Assembly: GCA_964422365.1 (NCBI GenBank)
Contig: CAYRAV010000016.1
Location: 1-50,553 of the forward strand
Source of the DNA: CAYRAV01 sp964422365
GTDB taxonomy: Bacteria; Bacillota; Clostridia; Lachnospirales; Lachnospiraceae
Direction of reading: 5' to 3'
Length of the DNA: 50,553 nt
The position numbers were made by a program, and so were the translations under genes. Under the pieces are notes generated by a model, which made no database searches, was not told the origin of the DNA, and worked only from the letters and a program-made list of their open reading frames with translations. Below are positions 28,388-37,931 of this stretch, one piece after another; position 1 is the first letter of the stretch, and every line of letters starts with the position of its first letter.

Positions 28388-31351
28388 TTACTCCATTAAA
28401 TTTTCAATATTCATAAACAGTTCTGCGTTTTCTTTAATCTTATTCTCATTACCAATCACACAAATATTATCAGCCTTATAAATTGCACGTACAATTGGTG
28501 CAAGATTTTGTATTGCTTTCTGAGATACTTCTAATACTGCATCCCTGTCCTTTTGCATTTTTTCAAGTGTAAATCCCCCCAGATAAGCGGCAAAAGATCT
28601 TGCACCTTTGGCAGACGGTGTTAATGGTGTGTCCATGCTGCTAATAGTTCCTATGATATATTTGGTCATTTCTCTTTCATCAGCAGTAAAAGTTTCTACA
28701 TAATCTGCAACTTTTGCATAGACTTCATCTGTTTCTTTCAAACCCGGGTCACGGTACGAAACAAAATATCCGTTTCCGTCCTGTGCAAATCCGCACATAC
28801 AGCCATAGGCACCACCTTTTACCCTGATATTATTCCAAAGATAATCATAGCTTAGAATAACTTTTAATACTCTTAATGCTCCTGTATAATCCAATCCTGC
28901 TTTGATAAAATTGCCTGCCCTTGCTACATACTGTATCTGACCGGAAGTTTTCAAGCCTTCATTTTTCTTTACAGGTACAAGGGTATCCAGATTATTCTTT
29001 CGATTGTCATATTTTTGGCCAAATACACTTGGAAATGCTCCTAGAAATGCAGGTAATGTTTTCTCTAAAACTTTGTATCCCTCATCATCTGCTGTATAGC
29101 TGATCACAATATCATTTAAAACAAAAATTTCTCTGCACAACTGTTTTAACTTTTGAATCAAGTCATCTTTTTTACTGTCAAAATTTTTCTCTAAATCTTC
29201 TAAAAAGCGATAAAACTCCAGTCCATTCATTTGCTCATTTAACATGGCACTTTTTGAAAAATATGAAGCAGCACGGCCCATAGCAGTTGTATGGCCTGCT
29301 GAAACCATTTTCATCTGCAATCTGGACTTTGTTTCGGAAATAATCTCTTTTAAACGTTTCTCATTTTCAAACTTCGTTGAAAAAATCATTTCTTGCATCA
29401 GTTCCAGAGCTTTTTCAAGATTCTCATACAGCACTTTTGTTTTCACTTCAAAACGTACCGGAAATTCTTCTTGCTCCGGATTACTGGTAACATATGTGCT
29501 CACATCGGAGGTCATTCCGCCTGTATGCAGATTCACCTCATTAGAAAATTCCAGAAAACTGTGTTTCTCTGTATCCATATAACCTAGTACTGTATCTAAC
29601 AAAGATAAATATGGTGCCTGGTCTAATAAATATTCTACAGGGAATGTTACTTTCAAATATCCAATTCCATTTGTATAAATATTATGATGAATGACTTTTG
29701 TATCACCAATCCTTTTTTCCTCATTATACAATGGTGCTGCTTCTTTCTTAATATCCTGTCTTTCCAGCATTGGAATCTTTTCTAATTCTTCTTTTGTGGA
29801 AGGTGTTTCCTGATATTCTTTCAAAGCCTTTGTATCTGCTATCATGGCTTCTAATTCTTCTTTAGATAATGATTTTTTATAACTTTCTAACTTTTCTTTT
29901 ACTTCCTGTTCCATTAAGTCTGTAAGCCCTTTTTTTGGAACAACAGTGACAAGCGTACTATGAGAATTCTCTAAAAAGTACTTTTCAATCAGATTTTCGT
30001 AGTAACCTGTTCCAATCTGTTCTTTTAAGAAAGCAAATGTTTCATTGGCATTTAAATGAATAAATGGTTTGTTATCATCATATAACCAACTGTCCAGAAT
30101 CTGGATTCCATACATCAATCCTTTTGGATAAGAACCAAAATCAGCTTCTCTATAACGGAATTCATGATAGTTAATTCCGGCACGAAGTGCTGTTTCATCT
30201 AACCCTTCTTTTACAATCTTTTGTAATGTCCCCTTTAGAATCTTAATAAACTCCTCTTTTTGTTCTTCCTTCGCATTTTTTGCAATAACAGAAAATACCG
30301 GCTGCAGGATGCCATTGTCATAGGAACTTAATATATCTTTTCCAATGCCTGCATCTAACAGAGCCTGTTTCACAGGTGCACCCGGAGCACCGAATAAAAC
30401 ATAATCTAATACATCAAATGCAAGATAAAGTTCTTTATTCAGGCTGGTATCTACTACTACATTATAACTTAAAAATGTTTTTTCTCCGCTGTCATCTTCT
30501 TCTGAAACATAATAATATTCTGTTATTTCCATTGTACTTTCAAATGGCTTCTGCATCTGAATAGTAGAATCGATTTCCAAAGCCTCAAAAGCAGATAGAT
30601 AGTTTTCATCAATCCATGTCAATTTTTCCACCACATCCATATCACCATACAGATAAATATAACTGTTAGAAGGATGATAATATCTTCTATGGAACTCTAA
30701 ATATTGTTCATAAGAAAGTTCAGGAATATGTTTTGGCTCTCCACCTGATTCTGTGCCATAAGCAGTATCTGGAAACAAAGACTGTTGTATTACCCTGTAC
30801 AATTGCTGCTCTGGAGAAGAAAATACACCTTTCATCTCATTATACACCACTCCATTATAGGTAATGTCATCCTCCATACTATCTAACTCATAATGCCAGC
30901 CTTCCTGTTTGAAAATTTCTTCTTTTTTATAAATATTAGGATAAAACACTGCATCTAAATAGACATGCATTAAATTCTGGAAATCCTTATCATTATAGCT
31001 TGCAACCGGATAAATGGTTTTATCCGGATAAGTCATTGCATTCAAAAAAGTATTTAATGAGCCCTTTACCAATTCCACAAATGGGTCTTTTGCCGGGAAT
31101 TGTTCTGAACCGCATAATACTGTATGTTCTACAATATGGGCAACTCCTGTGGAATCGGCAGGCGGTGTACGAAATCCTATAGAAAATACTTTGTTGTCAT
31201 CTTCATTACTTAATATCACGATTCTTGCACCTGTTTTTTTATGTTTCAACAATAAGCCTGTGCTCTTTAAATCTTTTATATTTTCTTCCTTTATAAACTC
31301 ATATTGTTCTAATTTTTTTGCCAATGCTATCCTTTCTTCTCTTTCATTCAT
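28388..31351 (-). CDS. M16C family zinc metallopeptidase (PreP/Cym1-like)
   Basis: 987 residues, a single chain carrying both halves of the peptidase clamshell. The inverted zinc motif HIVEH is at residues 72-76 (GVAHIVEHTVLCGS). The third ligand region VVYNEMKGVFSSPE is downstream. The C-terminal half has the Arg/Tyr substrate-holding stretch (RVKGGAYGCMCGF). No signal peptide, so it is probably a cytoplasmic oligopeptide-degrading enzyme. I place the start at the ATG 31351, with GGAGAG ~10 nt upstream; an in-frame TTG six codons earlier coincides with that site. It stands alone, with mobile element remnants on both sides. Confidence 0.93.
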   Translation of the reverse strand: MNEREERIALAKKLEQYEFIKEENIKDLKSTGLLLKHKKTGARIVILSNEDDNKVFSIGFRTPPADSTGVAHIVEHTVLCGSEQFPAKDPFVELVKGSLNTFLNAMTYPDKTIYPVASYNDKDFQNLMHVYLDAVFYPNIYKKEEIFKQEGWHYELDSMEDDITYNGVVYNEMKGVFSSPEQQLYRVIQQSLFPDTAYGTESGGEPKHIPELSYEQYLEFHRRYYHPSNSYIYLYGDMDVVEKLTWIDENYLSAFEALEIDSTIQMQKPFESTMEITEYYYVSEEDDSGEKTFLSYNVVVDTSLNKELYLAFDVLDYVLFGAPGAPVKQALLDAGIGKDILSSYDNGILQPVFSVIAKNAKEEQKEEFIKILKGTLQKIVKEGLDETALRAGINYHEFRYREADFGSYPKGLMYGIQILDSWLYDDNKPFIHLNANETFAFLKEQIGTGYYENLIEKYFLENSHSTLVTVVPKKGLTDLMEQEVKEKLESYKKSLSKEELEAMIADTKALKEYQETPSTKEELEKIPMLERQDIKKEAAPLYNEEKRIGDTKVIHHNIYTNGIGYLKVTFPVEYLLDQAPYLSLLDTVLGYMDTEKHSFLEFSNEVNLHTGGMTSDVSTYVTSNPEQEEFPVRFEVKTKVLYENLEKALELMQEMIFSTKFENEKRLKEIISETKSRLQMKMVSAGHTTAMGRAASYFSKSAMLNEQMNGLEFYRFLEDLEKNFDSKKDDLIQKLKQLCREIFVLNDIVISYTADDEGYKVLEKTLPAFLGAFPSVFGQKYDNRKNNLDTLVPVKKNEGLKTSGQIQYVARAGNFIKAGLDYTGALRVLKVILSYDYLWNNIRVKGGAYGCMCGFAQDGNGYFVSYRDPGLKETDEVYAKVADYVETFTADEREMTKYIIGTISSMDTPLTPSAKGARSFAAYLGGFTLEKMQKDRDAVLEVSQKAIQNLAPIVRAIYKADNICVIGNENKIKENAELFMNIENLME

Positions 31352-31444
31352 ATCCTGGTTTCTCTCCAATCTATCCTTATTTTCTTATTTTTAGAACTAT
31401 TTAGAACTACATATAAATGCCAGTTTAGAAAAAGACTGCCCCTA

Positions 31445-31501
31445 AAGCATGTTTAGAAATTGCTTGTTACAGACACGCTCCAGCTTTTTTCAAACATGCT
31501 C
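31445..31501 (+). mobile_element. Family A MITE, 57-bp internally deleted copy
   Basis: The ends AAGCATGTTTAGAAATTGC and TTTTTTCAAACATGCTC are inverted and flanked by TA on both sides (31443-31444 and 31502-31503). The CTTGTTAC next to the left end matches full copies. Most of the interior is gone. It lies upstream of the M16 gene. Confidence 0.7.
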
Positions 31502-31535
31502 TAATGCGAATCATAGCCTAACTGCAGCTTCCAGC

Positions 31536-31565
31536 AAATTATGAATGGCAGTTTTAAATAGTTAC
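31536..31565 (-). mobile_element. Family B MITE, solo end
   Basis: On the minus strand GTAACTATTTAAAACTGCC then ATTCATAATTT closely matches the left end of the copy at 37429 (GTAACTATTCAGCCATGCC then ATTCATAATTT). No partner end was seen. The surrounding 432-bp gap (31352-31783) is otherwise AT-rich with no gene. Confidence 0.5.
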
Positions 31566-31783
31566 AATTTTTATACTGTAAGTATATTATCTTCATTTAT
31601 ATTATAGACAGTTCTACTCATTATATCATAAAATTTGCCAAGTGTCATGAAAATTTAATTGATTTTTTCAAATCCCCTTGACTGCCGACTTTGTCTGATA
31701 AGATATGCGATTTGTTCCAATTATATATTTTGAACAGAAAGTCATCTGCTCTGGCCTATCTTAAATTTTCTCAAACTGATTCA

Positions 31784-32857
31784 TTACTTTTTCTCAAAAT
31801 GCTGATAATCCTTTGCACTATTCCATTCCCCTCCCCATGTAAATCCATGCTCAATAAACAGATTGTAAATTGTATCACCTTTGTGTATCATATTTTCCTT
31901 ATATTCTCCTGTACACTTTTTGATATCTCTTTCTGCATATTTTGCTCCATTTTGGGGTGAAACATCCTGACCGCCATTTGTAACATAAGGATTAATTCTA
32001 GGATTAATGTCAATTGCAAGCCCATAGGAATGATTAGACAAACTTGTTTTATTTGGAATCGTTCTATAATTAAAACATGATGTATTATTTGCTTCCATGG
32101 ATCTGGTATCATCTGCATCATATTCATCGATTAGTTTCATTCTTTGAATAGGATACTTTTCCTGATATAATTCATAAAAAATTTCTACAATATCCTGTGC
32201 TATTTTACGATTAACAACCAACTCTCCAGTTTGTACTTTTCCATTATAATCATAATGTTTCACTGATACATATCTTAAATCACTATATTGAATATTGTTA
32301 TTCTCTTTATAAGATATTCCTGACATCTTCTTTTGAAGCCTCTTTGTAATATTATGATAATAAAATCCTTGTTTATAAATACATGTATTCTTTGGTACAA
32401 CCTTTATCCTGATTGATGCCTTTTTTCCAGAACCATCTTTTGCCACTGCAGTAATCCTTGCTTCCCCTTCCTGCTTTCCTGTTACAACACCATTCTTTGA
32501 TACTGTTGCTATTTTCTCATCATTACTTTTCCACTCTAATTCAGTTACAGAAGCATCTTTTGGTGTAATAGTGATTTGTAATGTTTTGGTGGTCCCTGCT
32601 TTTATGTCACTCTCTCCTGCCTTTATTTTTTTTATTGTTAATGTTTCAATCATGACATCCTCTTTTACATTCTGTTCTTTTAAGACAATATTCCCATTTT
32701 CCTGTCCACCAGCACCATTGTTTATATCAGAACTAGTTTGCTCTGCTTCACTATTCTCTATTGGCTGCATCATTTTCTCCTGCACACTTTTCAGACATAG
32801 TCTTGTGCCTCCAGCAATAACAAGAAGCATGAATAAATATACCACTTTCTTTTTCAT
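31784..32857 (-). CDS. Big2 (Ig-like) plus M15 D,D-carboxypeptidase-like cell-wall hydrolase
   Basis: 357 residues. An N-terminal hydrophobic segment (residues ~5-22) acts as signal or anchor. A Ser/Asn/Glu-rich linker follows, then a bacterial Ig-like domain (WKSNDEKIATVSKNGVVTG is the BIG2 hallmark) and a C-terminal M15 peptidase domain. Zinc ligands are in SNHSYGLAIDINPR (His and Asp) and DYQHF (His); GGEWNSAKDYQHFEK is typical of the M15C group. Expected role: trimming peptidoglycan stem peptides or releasing D-Ala outside the cell. GGGGTGG precedes the ATG at 32857. It follows the metallophosphoesterase by 40 bp and may share its transcript. Confidence 0.88.
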   Translation of the reverse strand: MKKKVVYLFMLLVIAGGTRLCLKSVQEKMMQPIENSEAEQTSSDINNGAGGQENGNIVLKEQNVKEDVMIETLTIKKIKAGESDIKAGTTKTLQITITPKDASVTELEWKSNDEKIATVSKNGVVTGKQEGEARITAVAKDGSGKKASIRIKVVPKNTCIYKQGFYYHNITKRLQKKMSGISYKENNNIQYSDLRYVSVKHYDYNGKVQTGELVVNRKIAQDIVEIFYELYQEKYPIQRMKLIDEYDADDTRSMEANNTSCFNYRTIPNKTSLSNHSYGLAIDINPRINPYVTNGGQDVSPQNGAKYAERDIKKCTGEYKENMIHKGDTIYNLFIEHGFTWGGEWNSAKDYQHFEKK

Positions 32858-32897
32858 ATTATATTCCACCCCTTCCAAGATACAATGACAAAGTGTG

Positions 32898-33572
32898 TTA
32901 TATTTTTAAAATCTTATTGTATAATAAGATATGTCTCTCATCAATTTCCTTATCATCATGAAAATGCCCAAAGTACCATTTTACATATTGAAGTTTCTTA
33001 TCCACTTCTAATAAAAAATCTGTCAACTGATTCTGCTCTTTTGCAGCATCTAACATGCTTTGGATATTTGAAGGTGCTGTATGGGTCAGCACATAATCCA
33101 CTTTCCAATTACATTGTTCAAGATTAGTCCATGCTTCTTGATATTCCTCATTAGATGGCATTTCTCTTGCCCACCATGATACATTTTCTTTTCGATACTT
33201 CTTATCTCCTGATGCTGCTCCTCCCATAGTAAAAAACTTCAACCCATTCATGTGAAAAACCTGTCCTCGCATTAAATGATAAATACTATCTGTAACTTTA
33301 TGAATTTTTCCGCCATTCCATCGTTCTACAGGCATGGCATCCAGCATATTATGGTTCTCATGATTTCCATCCACAAATAATGTTGTAAATTTTTTACGAT
33401 CAAGCCACTTCTGCCACCATCTGTCCTTTTGTCCTTGTTCATACCAAACAAGTCCACAATCACCACAAATAATAACATAATCATTTTTTGTCATCTTACT
33501 GTCATCAAAATGTTTTTTATTCAGTTTATGTATATCTATAGAACCATGTGTATCTCCTGTTACATAAATCAC
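32898..33572 (-). CDS. Calcineurin-like metallophosphoesterase
   Basis: 224 residues, cytoplasmic. All five metal-binding blocks are visible: GDTHG (residues 6-10), GDCG, GNHEN, THTAP and GHFH. The two-metal site appears intact. Proteins of this compact type have unproven substrates, so I make no call beyond phosphoesterase. I choose the GTG at 33572 (MIYVTGDTHG) because GAGGTG lies 6 nt upstream; a more distant ATG at 33590 would place that site inside the gene. It may be co-transcribed with the carboxypeptidase 40 bp downstream. Confidence 0.88.
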   Translation of the reverse strand: MIYVTGDTHGSIDIHKLNKKHFDDSKMTKNDYVIICGDCGLVWYEQGQKDRWWQKWLDRKKFTTLFVDGNHENHNMLDAMPVERWNGGKIHKVTDSIYHLMRGQVFHMNGLKFFTMGGAASGDKKYRKENVSWWAREMPSNEEYQEAWTNLEQCNWKVDYVLTHTAPSNIQSMLDAAKEQNQLTDFLLEVDKKLQYVKWYFGHFHDDKEIDERHILLYNKILKI

Positions 33573-33800
33573 AACTTTCACCTCTTTCATAATAATAGCT
33601 TAGTCTATGCTTAGTTTATCACTTTTTAGAACCACTGCAGACAACGAGCCTGTTCTGCACACCTGCATTTTCATTTATCAGACACCATGGGGAATCAAAT
33701 TCCTGCAGATTACTATGTGTAAATTTAATGTCCCATCAACTTACAGCAGAGCATTTGACTTGATTGTAACGAATACTTTTAGAAAAAGCAACCCAAATCT

Positions 33801-33843
33801 GTAACAGTTCAGCCATGCCATTCATAATTTCCCAGAATGTATC
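33801..33843 (+). mobile_element. Family B MITE, solo left end
   Basis: GTAACAGTTCAGCCATGCC then ATTCATAATTTCCCAGAATG is nearly identical to the first ~45 bp of the copy at 37429. No right end was found. The -35 box of the next promoter starts 4 bp after it. The rest of the 356-bp gap 33573-33928 has no gene. Confidence 0.6.
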
Positions 33844-33846
33844 GTT

Positions 33847-33875
33847 TTGACACTTCCGGAAAGTTATACTATAAT
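33847..33875 (+). promoter_or_regulatory. Consensus promoter of the DUF1461 gene
   Basis: TTGACA (33847-33852) and TATAAT (33870-33875) are both perfect hexamers, 17 bp apart. The start would be near 33882, ~47 nt before the ATG at 33929. Confidence 0.85.
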
Positions 33876-33928
33876 AGTGTTCAGGCATCAGTTCCTACTA
33901 CAAATATAACTTGAAAGGACAATTTTAT

Positions 33929-34570
33929 ATGAAAACCATACAATTACTGTCAGATATTTTTATTGGCATTCTATTTACTATTTTTTTTATCTGTCTTGGC
34001 ATTTTTGCTGTTACTCATTTCCGCCAGCTTTACTATTTTGATATCAACTATCTTGGTATCGAAACAATAAGCGGTTACCCCAAAAACATTATTTTAGAAA
34101 ATTATAATTCTCTTATGGACTATTGCTCTCCTTTTTACCACGGAAATCTGGTATTTCCTTCCCTTTCTATTACAGATGCTGCCTATACCCATTTTGAGAA
34201 AGTAAAAAATATTTTTGATGGTTCCTTCTATGCGGGATGCATCTTATTTTTTGTTCTTTTGGGAATCATTATATTAAAATATAAAAAGAAAAATTATTCA
34301 TACTTAAAAGTTTCTTCTATTGTAATTCCAGTACTTCCCGTTTTATTCGCTGCTGCTTGTGCTATCAACTGGGATGCTTCTTTTATTATATTTCATAAAA
34401 TATTTTTCAAAGGGGATCACTGGATGTTTGACTGGAATACCGACCAAATCATACGAATCCTCCCTGATACATATTTTTTACATTGTGCTCTATGTATCAT
34501 CGGAATTGTACTATTAGGCAGCCTGACTACTTTTCTTTTTTATATTATTACAAAGAAAAATAAGATATGA
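33929..34570 (+). CDS. TIGR01906/DUF1461 family integral membrane protein
   Basis: 213 residues with about four to five membrane-spanning segments (first near residues 10-35, last near 185-207). The family signature is the stretch FHKIFFKGDHWMFDWN followed by IIRILPDTYF, which matches DUF1461. The family's function is unknown. It begins at the ATG 33929, with GAAAGGA 8 nt upstream; reading from an earlier TTG would include that site. A perfect consensus promoter lies at 33847-33875, so it is probably well expressed and monocistronic. A family B element follows before pcrA. Confidence 0.85.
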   Translation: MKTIQLLSDIFIGILFTIFFICLGIFAVTHFRQLYYFDINYLGIETISGYPKNIILENYNSLMDYCSPFYHGNLVFPSLSITDAAYTHFEKVKNIFDGSFYAGCILFFVLLGIIILKYKKKNYSYLKVSSIVIPVLPVLFAAACAINWDASFIIFHKIFFKGDHWMFDWNTDQIIRILPDTYFLHCALCIIGIVLLGSLTTFLFYIITKKNKI

Positions 34571-34826
34571 GAACTTTTGATATGATGCCTCCGCTGCAAG
34601 CAATGGCACTGAAAAAAGTGTTATGCTGTTTTTTATCCCTTCCTCGTGGAAAAAGCAGCAAATGACATTGTAATTCCCGATTTTTGTCAGCATTTTTAGA
34701 TTTGATAATGATAAAAATGCTAAAAAGGAGACTTTTTGAGCAGATTTGCTGCCCACAAGAGTAAAAATGATTGTCATATAATAAAGATAATGTTATAATA
34801 AACATATGTTTGTTTAAAGCATATGG
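34571..34826. other. Intergenic region between the DUF1461 gene and the chimeric MITE
   Basis: A perfect 10-bp inverted repeat AGCATTTTTA / TAAAAATGCT lies at 34689-34721 with a 13-nt loop. No U-tract follows, so it is a poor terminator. Open frames here are on the opposite strand to the neighbouring genes and lack ribosome binding sites. No gene was found. Confidence 0.4.
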
Positions 34827-35031
34827 GTAACAATTCAGCCATACCATTCATACCTTAATTTTCAGTGCAAAGCACATCTATTGTGGTATGCCCGAATGGG
34901 TACGCAAAATGGGACAAATATCCACGCAAAGCGGGGCATGCAGATTGCAGCAATGAATTTTCAAACACGCTCTAGTAAGATAGCTCCCATGTACATACTG
35001 CACAATTGTTTCTGCATGGCTAAACTGTTAT
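34827..35031 (+). mobile_element. Chimeric MITE: family B ends enclosing half of a family A element
   Basis: The left end GTAACAATTCAGCCATACC and right end CTGCATGGCTAAACTGTTAT are family B. The flanks GCATATGG (34819-34826) and GCATATGA (35032-35039) match at 7 of 8. The middle, from ~34908 to 34972 (GGGACAAATATCCACGCAA through TTTTCAAACACGCTC then TA), is the right half of a family A element. It ends 40 bp before the pcrA start codon. Confidence 0.8.
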
Positions 35032-35071
35032 GCATATGAAAAATTTTATATAAGAAAGGCTTGATAAACCA

Positions 35072-37432
35072 ATGAGTATTTATGATACATTAAACCCCGA
35101 ACAAATGGAAGCTGTACAACATGTGGAAGGTCCGCTCCTAATTTTAGCTGGTGCAGGTTCAGGAAAAACTCGTGTACTTACCCACCGCATTGCTTATCTG
35201 ATTGATAAAGTGAATGTGAATCCATGGAATATTCTTGCTATTACCTTTACCAATAAAGCTGCAAAGGAAATGCGGGAACGTATTGACAATATTATTGGAT
35301 ATGGTTCTGAGAATATTTGGGTAAGCACTTTCCATTCTACCTGCGTCCGTATTCTAAAACGATATATTGACCGTATTGGATATGATAGAAATTTTACTAT
35401 TTATGATACAGATGATCAGAAAACTTTAATACATGAAGTATGCAAATATCTTGACATTGATACAAAACAAATGAAAGAACGTTCTTTTATGACAGCAATT
35501 TCCAGTGCAAAAGATGAACTGATTACACCTGAAGAATACGAGCAAAATGCAGGTGTTGATTTTTTGCTGAAAAAAAATGCTGCGGTTTATAAAGAATATC
35601 AAAAACGCCTAAAACAGAACAATGCACTGGATTTTGATGATCTGATTTTTAAAACAGTAGAACTCTTCCAGACAACACCTGAAGTTCTGGACTCCTATCA
35701 AAAACGTTTCAAATATATTATGGTGGATGAATATCAGGATACAAATACTTCTCAATTTCAACTAATCAGCCTTCTGGCCAATACAAGAAACGATGAAGGG
35801 GAACTCTGCCACAACTTATGTGTAGTGGGTGATGATGATCAGTCCATCTATAAATTTCGTGGTGCCAACATTTATAATATCCTGAATTTTGAAAAACAAT
35901 ACCCTGACACAAAGGTAATCAAACTCGAACAGAATTACCGTTCCACTCAAACTATTTTAAATGCTGCAAATGAAGTCATTGCAAATAATACAGAACGGAA
36001 AGAGAAACAACTATGGACTGCAAATGAAGAAGGAGATTCCATTCGCTTTACACAATTTGATGATGCTTATGCAGAAGCAGAGGCAGTTGCAAAAGATATT
36101 TTATCAGCAGCAGAACATGAAAATATAAACTATAATGAATTTGTTATCTTGTATCGTACCAATGCACAATCCCGTATCTTAGAGGAAAAACTAATATTCA
36201 ACAATATTCCTTATAAATTAATTGGTAGTGTAAATTTTTACCAGCGAAAAGAAATCAAAGATTTACTTGCTTATCTCCGCATAATCAATAACCATCTTGA
36301 TGATGTTTCCGCAAAACGTATTATCAATATTCCAAAACGTGGTATTGGTCTTACTACAATTGACCGAATCAATCACTATGCAGCTGAAAATGGTATGAGC
36401 TTTTATGATGCCTGCAAACACGCAGAATATATTCCGGGAATGAATCGTGCTTCTTCAAAAGTCAGTTCATTTGTTAGTTTTATTGAAATCATAAAATCTA
36501 AACTTCATGGAGAAGAATATTCTTTGACAGATTTAATAAATGAGATTTTAGAAGGAACCGGTTATCTGGAGGAACTAAACGCAGAAAAAACAAGTGAATC
36601 ACAGACAAGAATTGAAAACATTGAAGAACTTAGAAATAAAATCATAACTTATGAAAAAAATTCTACTGAACCAGCAACTTTATCTGGTTTTTTAGACGAA
36701 GTTTCCTTAGTTGCCGAAATAGATAAACTAGAAGACAATACAAACGTTGTTACTTTAATGACATTACATAGTGCAAAAGGGCTGGAATTTCCATATGTAT
36801 ACATGTGTGGTATGGAGGATGGCATTTTTCCAAGCTATATGACTATTACCTCTGACGATCCATCTGATATCGAAGAGGAGCGCCGTTTATGTTATGTTGG
36901 TATTACCCGTGCCATGAAAAAGCTTTCCCTTACTTCTGCCAGACAGCGTATGGTAAATGGAGAAACCAGATTTGAAAAGCCCTCCCGCTTTGTAAAGGAA
37001 ATTCCAAGATATCTATTAAAAGAAACTGCTTCTTCTTTAAAACCACACTTTCAACAGAAACAGTTTTCTTCTACACATAATAATAAAGCACATTCCTTTT
37101 CCACTGCATCAAAACCATACAGCTATACATCCGCTTCAGGCAGCAACGACCCATTTGCTGGCAATCCCCTGATTCAGAAAGGTTTTTCTAATCTTTCAAA
37201 TCAAACAATAACTAATACCACCTTTGATAAGACACCTAAAAGAAAGGCACCTTCTTTTCTAGATACACCACCAGATTATCAGGTTGGTGATTTAGTAAAA
37301 CACAGTAAATTTGGTAATGGAACTGTTCTTGAGCTAAAAAAGGGCACCCGTGATTATGAAGTTTGTGTTGAGTTTCCACAAGCAGGAAAGAAAAAAATGC
37401 TTGCCGGATTTGCTAAACTAGAAAAATTGTAA
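35072..37432 (+). CDS. pcrA: ATP-dependent DNA helicase PcrA/UvrD
   Basis: Superfamily 1 3'-5' helicase that clears RecA and stalled complexes; acts in nucleotide excision repair. 786 residues. The Q motif LNPEQMEAV is near residue 7, the Walker A GAGSGKT at 27-33 and the Walker B VDEYQDTN near 223. Motif III is GDDDQSIYKFRGA, motif V TLHSAKGLEF and motif VI YVGITRA. A Ser/Thr/Asn-rich linker leads to a C-terminal Tudor-like domain. AGAAAGG lies ~12 nt upstream of the ATG. A chimeric MITE ends 40 bp upstream, and another begins 1 bp before its stop codon TAA and supplies those bases. Confidence 0.96.
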   Translation: MSIYDTLNPEQMEAVQHVEGPLLILAGAGSGKTRVLTHRIAYLIDKVNVNPWNILAITFTNKAAKEMRERIDNIIGYGSENIWVSTFHSTCVRILKRYIDRIGYDRNFTIYDTDDQKTLIHEVCKYLDIDTKQMKERSFMTAISSAKDELITPEEYEQNAGVDFLLKKNAAVYKEYQKRLKQNNALDFDDLIFKTVELFQTTPEVLDSYQKRFKYIMVDEYQDTNTSQFQLISLLANTRNDEGELCHNLCVVGDDDQSIYKFRGANIYNILNFEKQYPDTKVIKLEQNYRSTQTILNAANEVIANNTERKEKQLWTANEEGDSIRFTQFDDAYAEAEAVAKDILSAAEHENINYNEFVILYRTNAQSRILEEKLIFNNIPYKLIGSVNFYQRKEIKDLLAYLRIINNHLDDVSAKRIINIPKRGIGLTTIDRINHYAAENGMSFYDACKHAEYIPGMNRASSKVSSFVSFIEIIKSKLHGEEYSLTDLINEILEGTGYLEELNAEKTSESQTRIENIEELRNKIITYEKNSTEPATLSGFLDEVSLVAEIDKLEDNTNVVTLMTLHSAKGLEFPYVYMCGMEDGIFPSYMTITSDDPSDIEEERRLCYVGITRAMKKLSLTSARQRMVNGETRFEKPSRFVKEIPRYLLKETASSLKPHFQQKQFSSTHNNKAHSFSTASKPYSYTSASGSNDPFAGNPLIQKGFSNLSNQTITNTTFDKTPKRKAPSFLDTPPDYQVGDLVKHSKFGNGTVLELKKGTRDYEVCVEFPQAGKKKMLAGFAKLEKL

Positions 37433-37613
37433 CTATTCAGCCATGCCATTCATAATTTACCAGAATGTACATTATTACAAAAAATTTACGGTTTGTCTGG
37501 TAAATTATTTATGTCGGGCATCCGCCCTATAGAAACAATTGTAAAATATGCTCTTAGTGAGCAAGCTCCCACGTGCATATTTTACAATTGTTTCTGCATG
37601 GCTGAACTGTTAC
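37429..37613 (+). mobile_element. Family B MITE at the pcrA stop codon
   Basis: The left end GTAACTATTCAGCCATGCC and right end GCATGGCTGAACTGTTAC are inverted. The flanks GAAAAATT (37421-37428) and AAAAAATT (37614-37621) match at 7 of 8. It contains two hairpins. One has 11-bp arms, AATTTACCAGA/TCTGGTAAATT; the other has perfect 20-bp arms, GAAACAATTGTAAAATATGC and its complement, at ~37531-37593. The pcrA stop TAA is bases 2-4 of the element. Confidence 0.88.
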
Positions 37614-37664
37614 AAAAAATTGTAATTTTTTTCTGAATAAATAGTATTTTATACCATTTTGTGT

Positions 37665-37931
37665 TATAATAAATCTATACAGCCTTTGGTGCACTTTCTA
37701 TATCCCCTTTTGTGCCAAATGTGCTGATTTTTGGTTTTGGTTAAATATGTTTTTTGGTATTTGTAATACCAGTCAAATCTTTGCTGCATACTGTGGCATC
37801 AAATTTTCAACACCTCAAAATTACAGAGAGATTTGACCTGTATACAATTACCAATTGTACGCAAATTTACACATTAAACTTATGAGAATGAACTATTTAG
37901 CCAATATCATAGTTATAATAAGGGAGAAAGG
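37665..37931 (+). promoter_or_regulatory. Possible structured leader upstream of the small membrane protein
   Basis: An extended -10 promoter (TGT then TATAAT at 37665-37670) is followed by ~260 nt of non-coding sequence with several stems. GGTATT/AATACC lies at 37756-37770, GTCAAATCT/AGATTTGAC at 37772-37837 and TACAATT/AATTGTA at 37843-37859. I match it to no RNA family I know. A TATAAT at ~37914 lies too close to the start codon to be a useful promoter. Confidence 0.4.

Noticed and set aside
34514..34847. Minus-strand frames of 87 and 99 residues before pcrA
   Set aside because: They overlap the DUF1461 gene end and the chimeric MITE, with unnatural composition.
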